A DNA stretch of 64,000 bases from Acanthosepion lycidas (lineage: Eukaryota; Mollusca; Cephalopoda; Sepiida; Sepiidae), in assembly GCA_963932145.1 (NCBI GenBank), contig OZ010588.1, positions 96,216,841 to 96,280,840 of the forward strand, read 5' to 3'. Below are positions 10,500 to 21,980 of the stretch, piece after piece. The notes below the pieces were generated by a model, which saw only the letters and a list, made by a program, of their open reading frames with translations, was not told the origin of the DNA and searched no databases. The stretch's first letter is position 1. Each line of letters starts with the position of its first letter. Position numbers and translations under genes: made by a program.

Positions 10500-11535
10500 G
10501 ATAAACTATAAAAAGCGATACGGATAAATTTTAGAATTTAGCTCCAGAGTGAGGCTGAAAGTTGATTTTCTATCATTTGACTGACTACCGGCGTTGTGCA
10601 TTTATGAATCCATTTTTAATGATATTATACAACATGACGACAAATAAACATGAAAAGCTCCTCGCATCCACTTAAGAGTTTGTATATTTAAAGCTGTTGT
10701 GGCGTCTGAAAGCCGAAGCTTTTGGCGCCAAAATCACACCAAAATAAGTTTCAGGAAACGTTCTCAACAAATCAAGCAACAAATTTAGTTTTTGCCAAAG
10801 TCGTTTTTCTTTTCTGCTTGTTTTTTTTTCTTCATCAGACATGTCCATCAGATTAGCACATCGAATGGTTCCATATATATATATTAAAATGAAACAGTCT
10901 TCGTTATTTACCAATTTTTTTGTAAAATTCGAGATATATCCCGATAGGCAATCTGGATAGTAATTCTTATTAACTACACACAGACACACATGCACTCTCA
11001 CACACAAATAGACACACACACATATTTGTATGCGTGTCTACGAACAGAAGAGATATCTACTTTGAGACAATCCTTTGAACTCGCTCGTAAAACGTAGAAA
11101 TAAAACTCACAATTTCGATTTAATAATTTTTTTTTTATGATGTAATTATGATTTATATTATTTTAATTTCAAATTAATTTGTGTTATATATTTTTAATAA
11201 CAGAAGGTTTTGAATTTTGAAAAAGATTCAACAACATCTACACAGTGTCCTATATGAGACATTAAATTATATCACTTGCCATCATCCATAATTTAAATTG
11301 ACATTCAGTTACTTAATGTACATTTATGAGCGTTCTTAAATTTTAAAACTGACGAAATTGAAGACATTTTTTGCTTTATGTTACTTTGTGTTTATAAATA
11401 GATTTTTGGAAAATTAAATTCTTACATTTGCATTGATAAGGTCTATGAGAGGACCAAACACCTCAGCTAAGAAAATGTCTTTCTTCTGAACTCATATTAT
11501 CTTTTACAGACACAATTTAGTTATAACTGCATCCA
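10500..11535. other. Intergenic, no recognised gene
   Basis: AT-rich DNA with a CACACA patch at 10975-11020. The minus-strand frame at 10672-11019 (115 codons) has no domain that I recognise; its N-terminus is translated CA repeat. Confidence 0.45.
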
Positions 11536-11539
11536 TATA

Positions 11540-11541
11540 TA

Positions 11542-11595
<54 letters not shown>

Positions 11596-11780
11596 CTGTC
11601 AAACAAATGTTTTGATATACATTGGTTATATCTATCCGTTTTATCTTCCTTTTGCTTACATAAACATTTGATTTTCATTATTTGTCTTTAAACATTTTTT
11701 TGACAAATCTAACGATAGTTTAACCTATGTTTATAAATACACATAAAAAAACGCGTTGATTATTCATAGTTTTCCTTTTG

Positions 11781-11817
<37 letters not shown>

Positions 11818-11820
11818 GCA
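11540..11820. repeat. (AT)n and (CT)n microsatellites
   Basis: (AT)n at about 11540-11593 and a (CT)n tract at 11783-11813 followed by CACACA. Confidence 0.92.
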
Positions 11821-11989
11821 CACACATACACTTACAAAGAGAGAACCAATACTATTTACGAGTTCACCTGCTCTTTAATGAAATATGTTCTTGTTCAAGT
11901 CAAACTCATAAATAATTATATTGGTCGTGCCACGACATGACTATCTAGACGATTCAAGTTACACCTATCTGATCATTGATTAATTAGGA

Positions 11990-12405
11990 TGCATTTAAAC
12001 ACAAAGGGAAAACTGCCAAAATCCATCCGCAACATATTAGTAGAAAATGATATCCTCATCTACATGTAAAACAATTGAAAATAAAGGAAGCCTCAATAAT
12101 AAAAAAGCAAAGGCGAACAAACAATGATATTAACTATGAACTCAACCACAACTTGCTGAACATTGGTTGGCCAATAAATTATTCCTATACTTCCAGATAC
12201 ATACAACAAAAATCACACTTTCAGTTAAGAATAAAAATAAAAATCTTCCTTGATAATGGCTAAAAGAATATCCGAAACGCTCGGATATGCAGAAAATTTG
12301 TACTATTTTTACAAACATTGTGTTCAGAAAAGAAAGCACTTGTACGAACAGAAGACAAATGAAATAAAATGCTTAATCGTGGTAACTTGTCATTTGTTTT
12401 CAATA
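11990..12405 (+). repeat. Dispersed repeat with GAAACGCTCGGA tail
   Basis: The part at about 12254-12400 (GATAATGGCTAAAAGAATAT, then CCGAAACGCTCGGA and GAAAGCACTTGTACGAACAG) aligns with 36933-37075, where the same order occurs with changes. A weaker relative may occur at 44550-44600. The family looks like the 3' end of a retroelement but I cannot assign it. Confidence 0.55.
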
Positions 12406-12406
12406 A

Positions 12407-12409
<3 letters not shown>

Positions 12410-12469
<60 letters not shown>

Positions 12470-12497
12470 GTAAATATATATATATACACGCACACAC

Positions 12498-12534
<37 letters not shown>

Positions 12535-12575
12535 CACACGCATATATACATACTCATATATATATATATGTAAAG
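12410..12575. repeat. (AT)n microsatellite cluster
   Basis: Pure (AT)n at about 12410-12461 and 12499-12531, with ACACAC between. The first begins directly after the repeat ending in CAATAAAACATATA, an apparent polyadenylation-like context. Confidence 0.92.
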
Positions 12576-12659
12576 TCTGACAAGTATTTAATATATTTTC
12601 TGTTTATATTTTATTTTAATAGATACATTTTATTTAAGTAATACAGTCGTTTATCAACA

Positions 12660-12660
<1 letters not shown>

Positions 12661-12729
<69 letters not shown>
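12661..12729. repeat. (AT)n microsatellite at the gypsy relic's left edge
   Basis: A pure dinucleotide tract of about 69 bp immediately before the 5' LTR-like sequence of the plus-strand gypsy relic. Confidence 0.95.
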
Positions 12730-12732
<3 letters not shown>

Positions 12733-12759
12733 GAATAAGATGTTTTGTGTTTGTGTGTA

Positions 12760-12899
12760 TGTTTTAGAGTAAATAAAACACCTTAATAAAGTGCGTCAGT
12801 AGAAGTCCGTTGTAGTCAGTCGGAGAGAATTATATTGGCATTATTGCGAGTAGCCTAAGCAAGACATAATATTATAAGATCTAGGAGTGAACTATATCA
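12760..12899 (+). repeat. 5' LTR-like segment of the gypsy relic
   Basis: Similar to 17190-17301: shared AGTCCGTTG(T/G)AGTCAGTCG, AATTNTAATG/ATTGGC-type region, and CATAATA(T/C)TATAA. The left boundary is uncertain because an (AT)n tract abuts it. Confidence 0.6.
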
Positions 12900-13059
12900 G
12901 TTTTGACGAAGAATCAAAACACTTACAAGTAGGAAGATTTACAATTTTTTCTCGGCTCACATGATAATTATGATGATGAGAAATTATAACCATGTTGGTT
13001 TAAAAAGATAAAAACGAAAACAGGAAAAAAGAGATATTCTTTAAACATGGACGAATAAG

Positions 13060-13741
13060 TGGTAAAAACAGCAATTCCAGCAACAAGAGCAATGTTTGGA
13101 ACTCCAGAATCAACAACAAAATTTAACTAAAATAACACAGAACAAAACAATTCGTTTTTAACTCCTGACGAGATAAAAACAAGACTTTTGTTGAGAAAGT
13201 TAGCACCGGTCAAACATGCAAATGGTTTGCAAAATGTAAATTTTTCTACCGAAAAATAATTGCTTTGAAGCAGGTGTAAATATTCTGACTAATTTTTAAA
13301 GAGAAAAGTTTGTTATTCAATACTCGTTGGAAGTGTATGACTATGACGAAAAATAACATAGATTCTGTCACATATGCTGGAATCGTTATCAAGGAGTGTG
13401 AAATTTTCAAATTAAACGAACTCACCCCAGATATGTTTAAAGGATTTATTTTCGTTCAAGGTACACTGCGAAAAATGGCGCAGAAATACATGCTAAAATT
13501 CTCACGAAACTTGAACATAAAAAAAAAAAAAATTACACTACATTAAATATCTAACAAATGTCAGGGAATCTTAAATCTGTGACGCGATACGGAAGAACTG
13601 TAGAGAAATGTGCATACAAATAGGCTAAAGAAAAACGTGAAAAAGAAAATGAATCCTTGTTCAAGATGTTGAAGTTTGCATCCCGAACACGACTGTCCCT
13701 TTAAATATTCGAAGTGCTACAAGTGTAGAAAAGTAGGAAAA
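13060..13741 (+). pseudogene. Gypsy relic gag and zinc knuckle
   Basis: A Gln/Asn-rich N-terminal part lies near 13070-13140. The frame at 13310-13546 has VTYAGIVIKECEIFKLNEL and FKGFIFVQG, matching LTYASIVNRHCDNF and FKCLIFAQG of the minus-strand element. A zinc knuckle with HPEHDCPF and CYKCRKVGKY reaches 13741, exactly where the mariner cuts it; the continuation after the mariner is KSH. The knuckle is therefore split by the insertion. Confidence 0.75.
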
Positions 13742-13743
13742 TA

Positions 13744-15027
13744 TCAGGTCATCCCATAAGTTCTGTCCGAATTTTAACTTTTTGTTAAAATGAACGAAAT
13801 TTAAAGAGTATTTTATAATGTCTAATGGAGCTGAACATTATTTTTATGTTTAGATGCATTTAAACTGATCACATTTTATTTCAGAGAACAATAAAATTAA
13901 ATTTTGTTTGATTAAAACCCTGCCAACATGGAAGTACCCAAGAATCATTTGAGGCACATTTATGAGTTCAAGAAAAGAAACACAGCAGCCGAAGCGGCTA
14001 GAAGCATTCACTCAGTTTATGGAGAGGAATGTATGAATGAAACAACTTGCAGAAGATGGTTTGCAAAATTGAGAGGTGGAGATTTCACCCTTGAAGTTGA
14101 AGATCGAACCGGTCGTCCAGTTGAGTTTGATGAAAAGCTTCTTGAAGCAGCTCTTGGAGAAAGTCCTGCTTTATCAGTTGAGGAATTGGCAGTAGTTCTC
14201 AGTTCACACCATACAACTGTTCATCGTCATCTTCAACAACTTGGAAAAGTTCCTAAACTTGGAAAATGGGTGCCACATGAATTGTCTGAAAACTCCCTCA
14301 AATCCCGAGTTGACATCTTCTCTTCTCTCCATACTCGCCAACTTGTTTCACCGTTTTTGGATAGTCTTGTGACTGGTGACGAAAAATGGATCTTTTATCG
14401 AAATGTTAAGCGTCGTAGATAGTGGCTTGGTAAAGGGGAAGGACCCCAGCCACAGCCGAGAAGGGAACTTCATGGGCAGAAGGTTCTTCTTTCAATCTGG
14501 TGGGATCGCCAAAGAATAATCCACTTTGAATTCTTACCATCTAATGCAATAATTAATTCTTAAATATACTGTCAGCAATTAGAGCGTATGAACCAAGCTT
14601 TGAGGAAAACAATGACCTGCTCTAGTGAATCGAAAAGATGTGATGTTTCAGAAGGACAATGCGCGAACCCACTCAGTAAGAATCACGTCACAGAAGATCG
14701 AAGAACTTGGCTGGGAGGAAATTCCTCATTCACCTTATTCTCCCGATCTTGCTCTTTCAGACTACCATTTATTTCGTAGCTTACAGAATCATTTGGAAGA
14801 AACAGCTTTTGTAACACAGGAAGAGGTTAAAACTGACATTTGTGAGTTCTTTTGATCAAAGCCAAAAGAATTTTACAGTAATGGAATTAGTAAGCTTGTT
14901 AATAGATGGAAGGGAATCATAGATAATCAAGGAAAATACATTGTTGATTGAATCTGTAATGAAATGTAACATTTGGTTACTTATTTTCTTTATTCAAAAT
15001 TCGGACAAAACTTATGGGATGATCTGA
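13744..15027 (+). mobile_element. Mariner DNA transposon, full length, inactive
   Basis: 1,284 bp with terminal inverted repeats of about 30 bp starting TCAGGTCATCCCATAAGTT and differing at only a few sites, flanked by TA at 13742-13743 and 15028-15029. Length, ends and TA target are those of mariner. It sits in the zinc-knuckle codons of the older gypsy copy and so postdates it. The transposase gene is broken in several places. These ends differ from the MITE ends at 8820, 26034 and 63553, so this element is not their source. Confidence 0.95.
13928..14951 (+). pseudogene. Mariner transposase (D,D34D type), broken
   Basis: The N-terminal helix-turn-helix region starts at MEVPKNHLRHIYEF and includes TCRRWFAKLRGGDF and DRTGRPVEFD, then HTTVHRHLQQLGK and KWVPHEL, the mariner linker motif. 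The first catalytic Asp is in VTGDEKWIF. The second is in KDNARTH and the third in SPDLALSDYHLF, with 34 residues between them, the mariner spacing. A TAG stop after NVKRRR (14420-14422), another stop near 14560, a +1 frameshift between 14590 and 14625 and a stop at 14853-14855 kill the gene. All three acidic residues are still present. The usual length of about 340 residues is matched if the breaks are ignored. Confidence 0.92.
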
Positions 15028-15059
15028 TAAAAAGCCACACTGTAAAACTGAATTAATTT

Positions 15060-16620
15060 ATCACAAAAATATTTCGCTCACACAGCGTTACAAAGGAAAG
15101 ATTATTGCAGAAAACCAAAGAAAATGAGTTCATGTGAAAATGAATAATGTGAGTATAAAAATGCTACTAGAATCTGGCAGTGATATCACAATAATCAATG
15201 AATATGCAAAGCAAATGGAAAACCCATATTAAAAAGAATTTCAAAAATCCCACGTGGTGTGTCGAGTAAAAAATTATTTTTTATTGATAAAACGAATTGT
15301 AATGTTTCATTTCTTAACAAGTATGTAAAAGCGAAGGCTTATCCGTTAAAGATACTGCAAAATTATTCGGTACTGATTGGATGGAATTATTTGAGTTATG
15401 GGATTTACATATAAATATTTATTGTAAAAACAATCACTGTGAAAATTTGAAGGAAGAATTGAAAAAAATGTTCTAGATGTTCTACCAGACGAGTTGTGCC
15501 GGAGTTGCGAAGCCAACGGGAAAATGTCAAGTTGGAAAGGGTCGATTCCAATGTTTAAACCAAAACGTAGTATTACCGTTCGCAGCAATGAATCAAGTCA
15601 ACAAAGAATTGAACACTCTTGAAAAAAATAGTTGTAATTGAAAATTTTGACCATTCAAAATGGGCGGCCCCAGCAGTGGTTGTAAAGAAAAAAAATAATC
15701 TGTTTGTGCTGATTTTTTGACAGAGTTAGACAAATATTTAGAACTCATAACTACCCATTACCAAGTCCAGGGGACATTTTTGCGAATTTAAACGGTGAAA
15801 AACGTTTATCTTAGCTGAATCTTTTTGAAGCGTATTTTCAAGTACAAGTTGAAGAAGAATGTCAGAGCTAATGAATATAAATACGCATAAGATATTGTAT
15901 AATTCTATCGACTTCCGTTGGTGACAAAAATGTCTGCAGCTATATTTCAACAAGCGATGTATAATATGCTTGCAGATTGTGATTTTGCAGTTGCTTATGT
16001 GGATGATATATTAAATAAAGGTTTATGCAAGGAACAACATATTGGGTATGTGAAAAGAGTTTTTGAAAAATACGAAATTGCATGTTCAAACTCATTTATC
16101 AAAAGTGCGAATTGTTTTGCTTAAAATTAAATACGTGAGCAAATCATTGGTAAAAATGTTCGTAAGCCAGATCCGTCGAAGGCAAGTGTAGTTAAGTGTA
16201 TGCCTCCTCCAACAGATGTTACCAGGTTAAGATCATTTCTGGGACTAGCAAAATATCAAATCTATATACCTAATATATGAGAACTCCACTGAACAATTTA
16301 TTTAGAAGGCGTTTGAAGAAATAATACGATCCTAAAGAAGAAATTGTATTGGCGTCAGATGCTAGTGACAATGATATAGGAACAGTTAATCTAGATCAAT
16401 AGGACGATGGTAATATGAAAGCGGACGCACATGCTTCACGTTCGCAACTACCGGCAAAAAACAAACAAACAAACAAAAAAAAACAGAGTCAGATCGAAGA
16501 AGAGGAGTTACCCATAATATTTGTAGTGAAAATTCACAATTTTATACACGGAAAGAGTTTTCATTTACAGACGGGCAACAGATCTCGATTATCAATTTAT
16601 GGTTAGAAAAAAGTAATTCC
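15060..16620 (+). pseudogene. Gypsy relic pol: protease, RT, RNase H fragments
   Basis: Across shifting frames: LESGSDITIIN near 15170 (a protease site with Glu where Asp is expected), an RT N-terminal region near 15550-15720 (SKWAAPAVVVKKK-type), then AAIFQQAM and VAYVDDIL at about 15940-16010, a LRSFLGLAKY stretch near 16225, and RNase H VLASDASDNDIG near 16350 with DAHASRSQLPA near 16425. No integrase follows. More than ten disruptions are visible. Confidence 0.8.
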
Positions 16621-16789
16621 TACGCATACAGCAAATAGATTACAAAGCTGCGGTACGATCTTATTAAATTAAAATTTCAGGATGGAATACCATAATTAAA
16701 TTAGGAAAAGCTAATAGCTTTTGAAGATTGATTAAAAAAAACACTGAGTCGTTTGAGGACACTGTTATTCCAGTATTAAAAAGTGAAAC

Positions 16790-17190
16790 AGCTTGACAAG
16801 TCAGTCTGTAGAATTCAGTCCGAGTTAGGTAGTTCGCTGTCTGGCTTGCGATTGTCAAGGACTAGGTCTTCTAGCAGAGGACAACTCAAGGCACTGTCTG
16901 TGGACGGACACTCGGCTGAGAAGAAGAGACAATGCAATGTGCCCCATCCCGCGGTTGCAGGGGCTAGAGAAATTTTGACCTTTAGTCCTAGTGTACTTGT
17001 TCGGGTTTCCCACATTAAACTAGACCTTGTGTTACATCTCGTCTCAATAGAGAGACGTCACGCAGTTTGCTATCTGGCTCGCGATTGTCAAGCTATCCTT
17101 CTTGAAATAGAGTATGACTTAATCGGGGCTCTGTCTACGGACGGAAACTTGGCTGAGAATATATTGTCAAGCTATATGTCTTCGTCGAGA
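16790..17190 (+). repeat. GC-rich SINE-like sequences in the 3' part of the gypsy relic
   Basis: Two related halves: GCTGTCTGGCTTGCGATTGTC near 16839 and GCTATCTGGCTCGCGATTGTC near 17070, followed in each by CTGTCTGTGGACGGACACT / CTGTCTACGGACGGAAACT and GGCTGAGAA. The first half ends GGGTTTCCCACATTAAACTAG then CCTTGTGTTACAT, matching the ends of the repeats at 19.13-19.37 kb and 58 kb. This suggests a partial tandem duplication or two insertions. Confidence 0.6.
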
Positions 17191-17301
17191 GACTGAGTTA
17201 ATACCAGTCCGTTGGAGTCAGTCGTATAGAATTCTAATGCCGCCAAGGCGAATCGCGTCAACAAGTCATAATACTATAACTTCTTGGGTTGAGTTTTAAC
17301 A
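17190..17301 (+). repeat. 3' LTR-like end of the gypsy relic
   Basis: Matches 12795-12899 with about 70-75 percent identity by eye and ends TTTTAACA. Its right boundary is the end of the element. Confidence 0.55.
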
Positions 17302-17435
17302 ATATATATACTTAGGAATTTTAAAAAAATGTTATTTAGTTCCATATGAATGTCTTTGCTTTCGTTTTGCAAACATAAAGATAGCAAATCCATTAATTTC
17401 TTAGAACAAACATGCAAACACACGCATATACACAC

Positions 17436-17466
17436 TCACTCACTCACTCACTCACTCACTCACTCT
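17436..17466. repeat. (CACT)n microsatellite
   Basis: Short CACT repeat followed by a unique segment and a CACACA patch. Confidence 0.85.
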
Positions 17467-17563
17467 CTGAACTCTCCAGTCAAATTCAACGTGTGAGGGT
17501 CAAGCAGATCAGCGTGCCACAAGGTCCCCTTACACACACGGCACACACACACAAACATGCATG

Positions 17564-17742
<179 letters not shown>

Positions 17743-17916
17743 CACTTTTTAGGGGGCGATGGTTGCTTCCTTCGTAGAAACTACTCCACTAGATCAGTCG
17801 TCCCGTTTCCATGATGAAACAATGGAATACAGACTTTTGTCTCTTAGAAGTTCATTTTTTTCGTCATTGGGTCTTTTCCGTTTAGGCCTGTTTATATTAA
17901 TTTCTATTTTGATGAT

Positions 17917-17920
<4 letters not shown>

Positions 17921-17964
<44 letters not shown>
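17921..17964. repeat. (AT)n microsatellite
   Basis: Pure dinucleotide tract after a pyrimidine-rich segment. Confidence 0.95.
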
Positions 17965-17967
<3 letters not shown>

Positions 17968-19079
17968 AAATTGTTTGTTTCGACAAAAAAGATTAAAAAA
18001 CTAGTCGGTTAGCGTATTTCTGGAAAATAAAATTAAGGTAGGAGGCTTGGTAAATCTCAATACCAAAACAAATGACAACAAATTCAAATTAATTTAGAGA
18101 TTACGAAAACGTCTTTAGAATGAACAAATATCAAATATGTTTATAAGTCACAAGGAGGAATTTTTCAAATATTTTTCATAGATTACCATTCATTGGACAT
18201 TCCTCTATGCATGAGATTTAGCAGAATCAAAAACATTAATTAGAAGTGGTATGCTGTTCATAATATAAATATACTATCAAATAAAGTGGTTACCTATACT
18301 TTGCTTAGAAAACACGCAAAAAACAATAAAAAAAGAAAGCAGTTTTTGTTTGAAGTAAGTGGAAATTAATATTAAAAAGATTTCTAATTAATAAAAAAAA
18401 GAAGGCAATAATTCAATAGAATATATTTTAAGCACTGTATTTTCTTCAGGGCGGAGGTACGTTTATGTATGAAATATTCTTTGTTTGTTTTTTTTTACTT
18501 GTTCTACTTAGAAAAGTCCATTTTGTTAGAATGTAGTTTGTCTAATTTTCAGACGGTAACTTCTGTAAACAAGCAGCTTATTATGGATGCTAGATATATA
18601 AATTGATAAATGTTTACCTTACAAAAACAACCTGGTAATTTTTCTAGGAAAAAATTGTTGTTAGTTTATGGGATTAATGTTCACTATTTATGAAATGTTG
18701 AAAGGGTTGAAAACCTTCAATAAATTTGCTCAAATAATATGAGTGTAAAGACAGAGGAAATTAAATGGTCGGGTGTGGGGACACGCTTGTCATACATAAG
18801 GAAAACCTTACAAACAGATGCCAATTTGTTGAATACCAAACAAAATCAAATTCCAAACACTTTTCTGGGCCATATAAGACAATATTCTTAAACGAAACAA
18901 TTTTTGATATGAAATTCAAAACGATCCTCGAATAAATGAACAGTAATTAAGGACAGTTAATTAATGAAATATAGATTTTTAAATCTATATGCAAATTAGA
19001 TAAACCTCAAGAGTTCTATCGCGTAGAAGTAGATAATATATAATGCAAAGATTGAGCATTTTGCGTGTAAACCTTTTAA
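17965..19079. other. Intergenic, AT-rich
   Basis: About 1.1 kb of AT-rich DNA with no frame of interest, no terminal repeats and no match that I could find elsewhere in the window. Confidence 0.5.
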
Positions 19080-19129
19080 GTGTGTATTTTGCCATATTTG
19101 AGTAGTTACACGTTTACTTATCATCTCTC

Positions 19130-19385
19130 AGTTGCGTCTCTGTCCTTGGACAGTGTGCGCTCAGGGGCTTCTCTGTCAAAAGACAGAGGGGCAACTAAGA
19201 AAATTATACTGAAGAGGTGCTCAGCCCTGGGGAGCAGCTGCCCGAGGCTCCGCCCTCCTATTGCACCAGAGGGATCGGTGCTCTGGGGCTGTGGGCAACT
19301 TTTAATCCTGTCCCGGGCGTACGCGCTTGGGTCTCCCACCTAAAAATAGACCATGTGTCATAGTGGGGGGGGGACATAATAAATA
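19130..19385 (+). mobile_element. GC-rich SINE-like repeat
   Basis: A GC-rich island in AT-rich DNA. Blocks include CCGAGGCTCCGCCCTCC, GGGATCGGTGCTCTGGGG, GGGTCTCCCACCTAAAAATA and GACCATGTGTCATAGT followed by a G-run and GACATAATAAATACC. The end agrees with the 58-kb repeats (CATGTGCCACATGATG, G-run, TGACTAAATACC). Confidence 0.65.
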
Positions 19386-19440
19386 CCTTTAAGGATTTTA
19401 AAGTAGAATGGGGGCCATGTAAATACGCAAGGTCTGTTAT

Positions 19441-19640
19441 ATATGAGTGGTAGAGCACGCCAGATCAGTTGATGGTTCCGTATATAAACACAGGTTTGAT
19501 TCCTGTCGATACAAAATTTCTTGAAGATTAAGAACGGTAAGTGTGATTAATACTGTTTATCCAAAAACGAGCATTTATTTACATAAATTGTATCTATTAG
19601 AAATAACGTATAAACAGAAAATATATTAAATAATTTTCGG
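19441..19640 (+). mobile_element. tRNA-like SINE, family A copy 1
   Basis: The head GAGTGGTAGAGCACGCCAGA resembles an A box region and GGTTTGATTCCTGTCG a B box, about 50 bp apart as in tRNA genes. The 3' part has TTAATACTGTTTATCC and AACGTATAAACAGAAAATAT. Transcription by RNA polymerase III is inferred from the boxes. Confidence 0.7.
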
Positions 19641-19782
19641 AATTAATGCATTTCCTAATATGTTGTCACTGTTTACATTAAGGTACATTTCGTGATCAGA
19701 TATAATCGTTCAGGAAAGATCGTCGAGGATTTGTTGCTTATAAACAGTAATTTGGACTTTGCTAAACAGACAGTTCTCTTTA

Positions 19783-19965
19783 ACTGAGTGATATAGCAAA
19801 TCAGATCAATTGACCGTTCTGCATAGGTTCGATTCCTGTCGGAGAAAGCATATTTTCAACGAAACTTCACAAACATTCAGGCCAGTAAATGAAATTAATA
19901 CTGTTCATTAAAAAAAAACAGCATTTGCTGAAATAGATAGAATCTTTAAAAACAACGTAGAAACA

Positions 19966-20034
<69 letters not shown>
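19783..20034 (+). mobile_element. tRNA-like SINE, family A copy 2, ending in (AT)n
   Basis: Same order as copy 1: GAGTGATATAGCAAATCAGA, GGTTCGATTCCTGTCGGAG, then CATTCAGGCCAGTAAATG, TTAATACTGTTCATT and AACGTAGAAACAGCATAT, after which an (AT)n tract of about 65 bp begins. The tract begins where the element tail ends. Confidence 0.75.
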
Positions 20035-20039
<5 letters not shown>

Positions 20040-20242
20040 ATAATATAATTTTAAGGTATGACATATTTATTGGTTAAAGTACTGAATAACAGATATATAA
20101 ATATAATATAGGTTACTGAGGTCAACACTAAGAGACGACAATCTGTTACAATTTTCAACGGGCCTTCAAGACATGTATGTTATGTATATACTGGTCAGTG
20201 GTGCATTTTGGACTGAAAGGCATATTGTTCTAGCATGACAGA

Positions 20243-20244
<2 letters not shown>

Positions 20245-20283
<39 letters not shown>

Positions 20284-20555
20284 CTTCTTTACAGTTAATT
20301 TTATTTCCTGCTTCCTCTAGATCAACGGATGTGAATTCTATTCCATATCGGGCTTAAAAAGACAGTAGTTGCACCGTCTGCTGAAATAGCCTATTCCCCA
20401 CATGAGGTAAAACGAAATTTTGGTGGGGGATTATTCATTATATTGCTCTGTACAAATAAAATACATCAAATTGTCTTTTTGTTGGTCAATATTAATATTT
20501 TTATATTACTAGAACTCACTTAAATTATACACCCGCGGAATTTATTTTACCGTTA

Positions 20556-20603
<48 letters not shown>
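20245..20603. repeat. Two (AT)n tracts
   Basis: Pure AT at about 20247-20281 and 20559-20603. The 280 bp between them has no recognised feature. Confidence 0.9.
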
Positions 20604-20607
<4 letters not shown>

Positions 20608-21286
20608 TAAGTGATATACATACTAATATTTGATATGAAAAAATAATTTTAAATAAATTAAATAATTCTATTACATTTACTTTTTTAAAAAAGTAATATA
20701 GTCTAACAATAATTTAAAAAAATATCTTAAAATTGAAGTTGAATAAAACGTCTTCCAACCTAAACATCCCCAAAAAATCTTTGATTAAACAAGTAGGAAA
20801 CATGCAGAAAGACTTTTTGCCATTAATAATAATAAAAAAACACTTGACGACATGCATTTAACGGATGTCAGAATCCGTTGAAAAATACACACCTACCCTC
20901 CCTAAACCTCTTTCTCGAACGCAACTCATAATTGATACAAAAATAGTAATATGAATGAACACGCTACCGCCCTTTGTCTGAATGATTGGATTTCCCTGTA
21001 TTCTAGATAAAAGCGAATTATGGATTTATTTGTGCGTTTAAAGTTATTCCAAATATTCGCTTGAAGATGAAATCGAACTAATCCATTTGATTTAATTATA
21101 AAATGAAGTTTGAAGTTTTTAGCTTCCATTTTGAAACATGGTTATTACTGTGTAGCGAAAAAACATATTTTATATCACTTAATTTATAATAATTAGCATC
21201 TGTAAATTTACACTGAGCACTGTTTTTGTAAAAATAAAAATAAAAAATATCAGTAAGAACACCGGTTTATATATCTTACTGTTCTT

Positions 21287-21288
<2 letters not shown>
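20604..21288. other. Intergenic, AT-rich
   Basis: No gene, RNA or element end recognised. Confidence 0.45.
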
Positions 21289-21369
<81 letters not shown>

Positions 21370-21392
21370 ATTATTATTATTATTATTATTAT
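21289..21392. repeat. (AT)n followed by (ATT)n
   Basis: Compound microsatellite. The (ATT)n part is adjacent to a minus-strand SINE 3' end; the same SINE family ends in (TTA)n at 21775, so the triplet tract is probably that element's tail. Confidence 0.9.
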
Positions 21393-21420
21393 CTGTGTAT
21401 ATTTCTGAGATGAGGTATTA

Positions 21421-21482
21421 TGTACACTATTTACATTATTCGGACTATTGTCCTCATCTTTGTCGCCATGTTTATCACAACG
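21421..21482 (-). mobile_element. SINE family B, 3' end fragment
   Basis: Reverse complement of the 3' end of the full copy at 21490-21805. Together they make a roughly 58-bp inverted repeat (21423-21482 against 21717-21774) with two or three mismatches. Confidence 0.8.
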
Positions 21483-21489
21483 TTACCTC

Positions 21490-21772
21490 AAGGATACATG
21501 GCACATTGGATAAAGGCGTTGGATAGATCCAGTGACAGGACTCAACGAGTGTGAGTTCAATACCTGGTTAAGGCGTTGGACAACTTGGAGAGGGGAATTA
21601 ACCGGAGATAACTGACTTCCATTAGACACAGCACGTGGAAGCCCCGTGAGCGAAATAAAGGATTCAGTTCGACATTCCAACCACCTGAAGAAGGCCGGAG
21701 CATACAACGGCCGATACGTTGTAATAAATATGGCGACAAGATGAGGACAATAGTCCGAATAATGTAAATAGT

Positions 21773-21805
<33 letters not shown>
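21490..21805 (+). mobile_element. tRNA-like SINE, family B
   Basis: Begins ATGGCACATTGGATAAAGGC (A-box-like) with GTGAGTTCAATACCTGG (B-box-like) about 50 bp later. The body has ACCTGAAGAAGGCCGGAGCA and GGACAATAGTCCGAATAATG, and the tail is (TTA)n. A second copy is at 55160-55445. Confidence 0.8.
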
Positions 21806-21806
<1 letters not shown>

Positions 21807-21860
21807 ACAATAAAAATCCAAATTTCCTTATATCGGGAGGAGACCTATTTCAACCGACCA

Positions 21861-21980
21861 ATATATATATATTAGAAACAGACAGAGACAGAGAGAGTAG
21901 GAGAAATAGGTTAAAGGTCATTGGAACGGTATATAAAGTTATGGACAGCAATACTATATATATATATATATATATTTCAT
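21861..21980. repeat. Short (AT)n patches
   Basis: Two brief AT repeats with a GACAGAGAGA-rich segment between. Confidence 0.6.

Larger units (their letters stand above)
12730..17301 (+). mobile_element. Ty3/gypsy relic, same lineage as the minus-strand element, nested insertions
   Basis: A degraded 5' LTR-like region ends near 12899 (AACTATATCA) and is followed by a stretch resembling the primer-binding region of the minus-strand gypsy. Gag, zinc knuckle, protease, RT and RNase H fragments follow in order. A 3' LTR-like sequence ends near 17301: CAGTCCGTTGGAGTCAGTCG at about 17200 matches AAGTCCGTTGTAGTCAGTCG at 12803. The integrase is absent: recognisable pol stops near 16600 and repeat sequence follows. 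A mariner occupies 13744-15027. Many stops and frameshifts show it is older than the minus-strand copy. Confidence 0.8.

Noticed and set aside
13744-15027. Whether the full mariner is the source of the three MITEs
   Set aside because: Its ends (TCAGGTCATCCC) do not match the MITE ends (TTAGGTTGGTGC).
16783-17196. A 137-codon frame of normal composition
   Set aside because: It spans SINE-like repeat halves and the 3' LTR-like end of the gypsy relic; no domain and its parts are repetitive.
19441-19510. Possible functional tRNA gene
   Set aside because: A and B boxes are present but the arms do not pair into a full cloverleaf by eye, and the same head recurs with a common non-tRNA tail, so it is a SINE.
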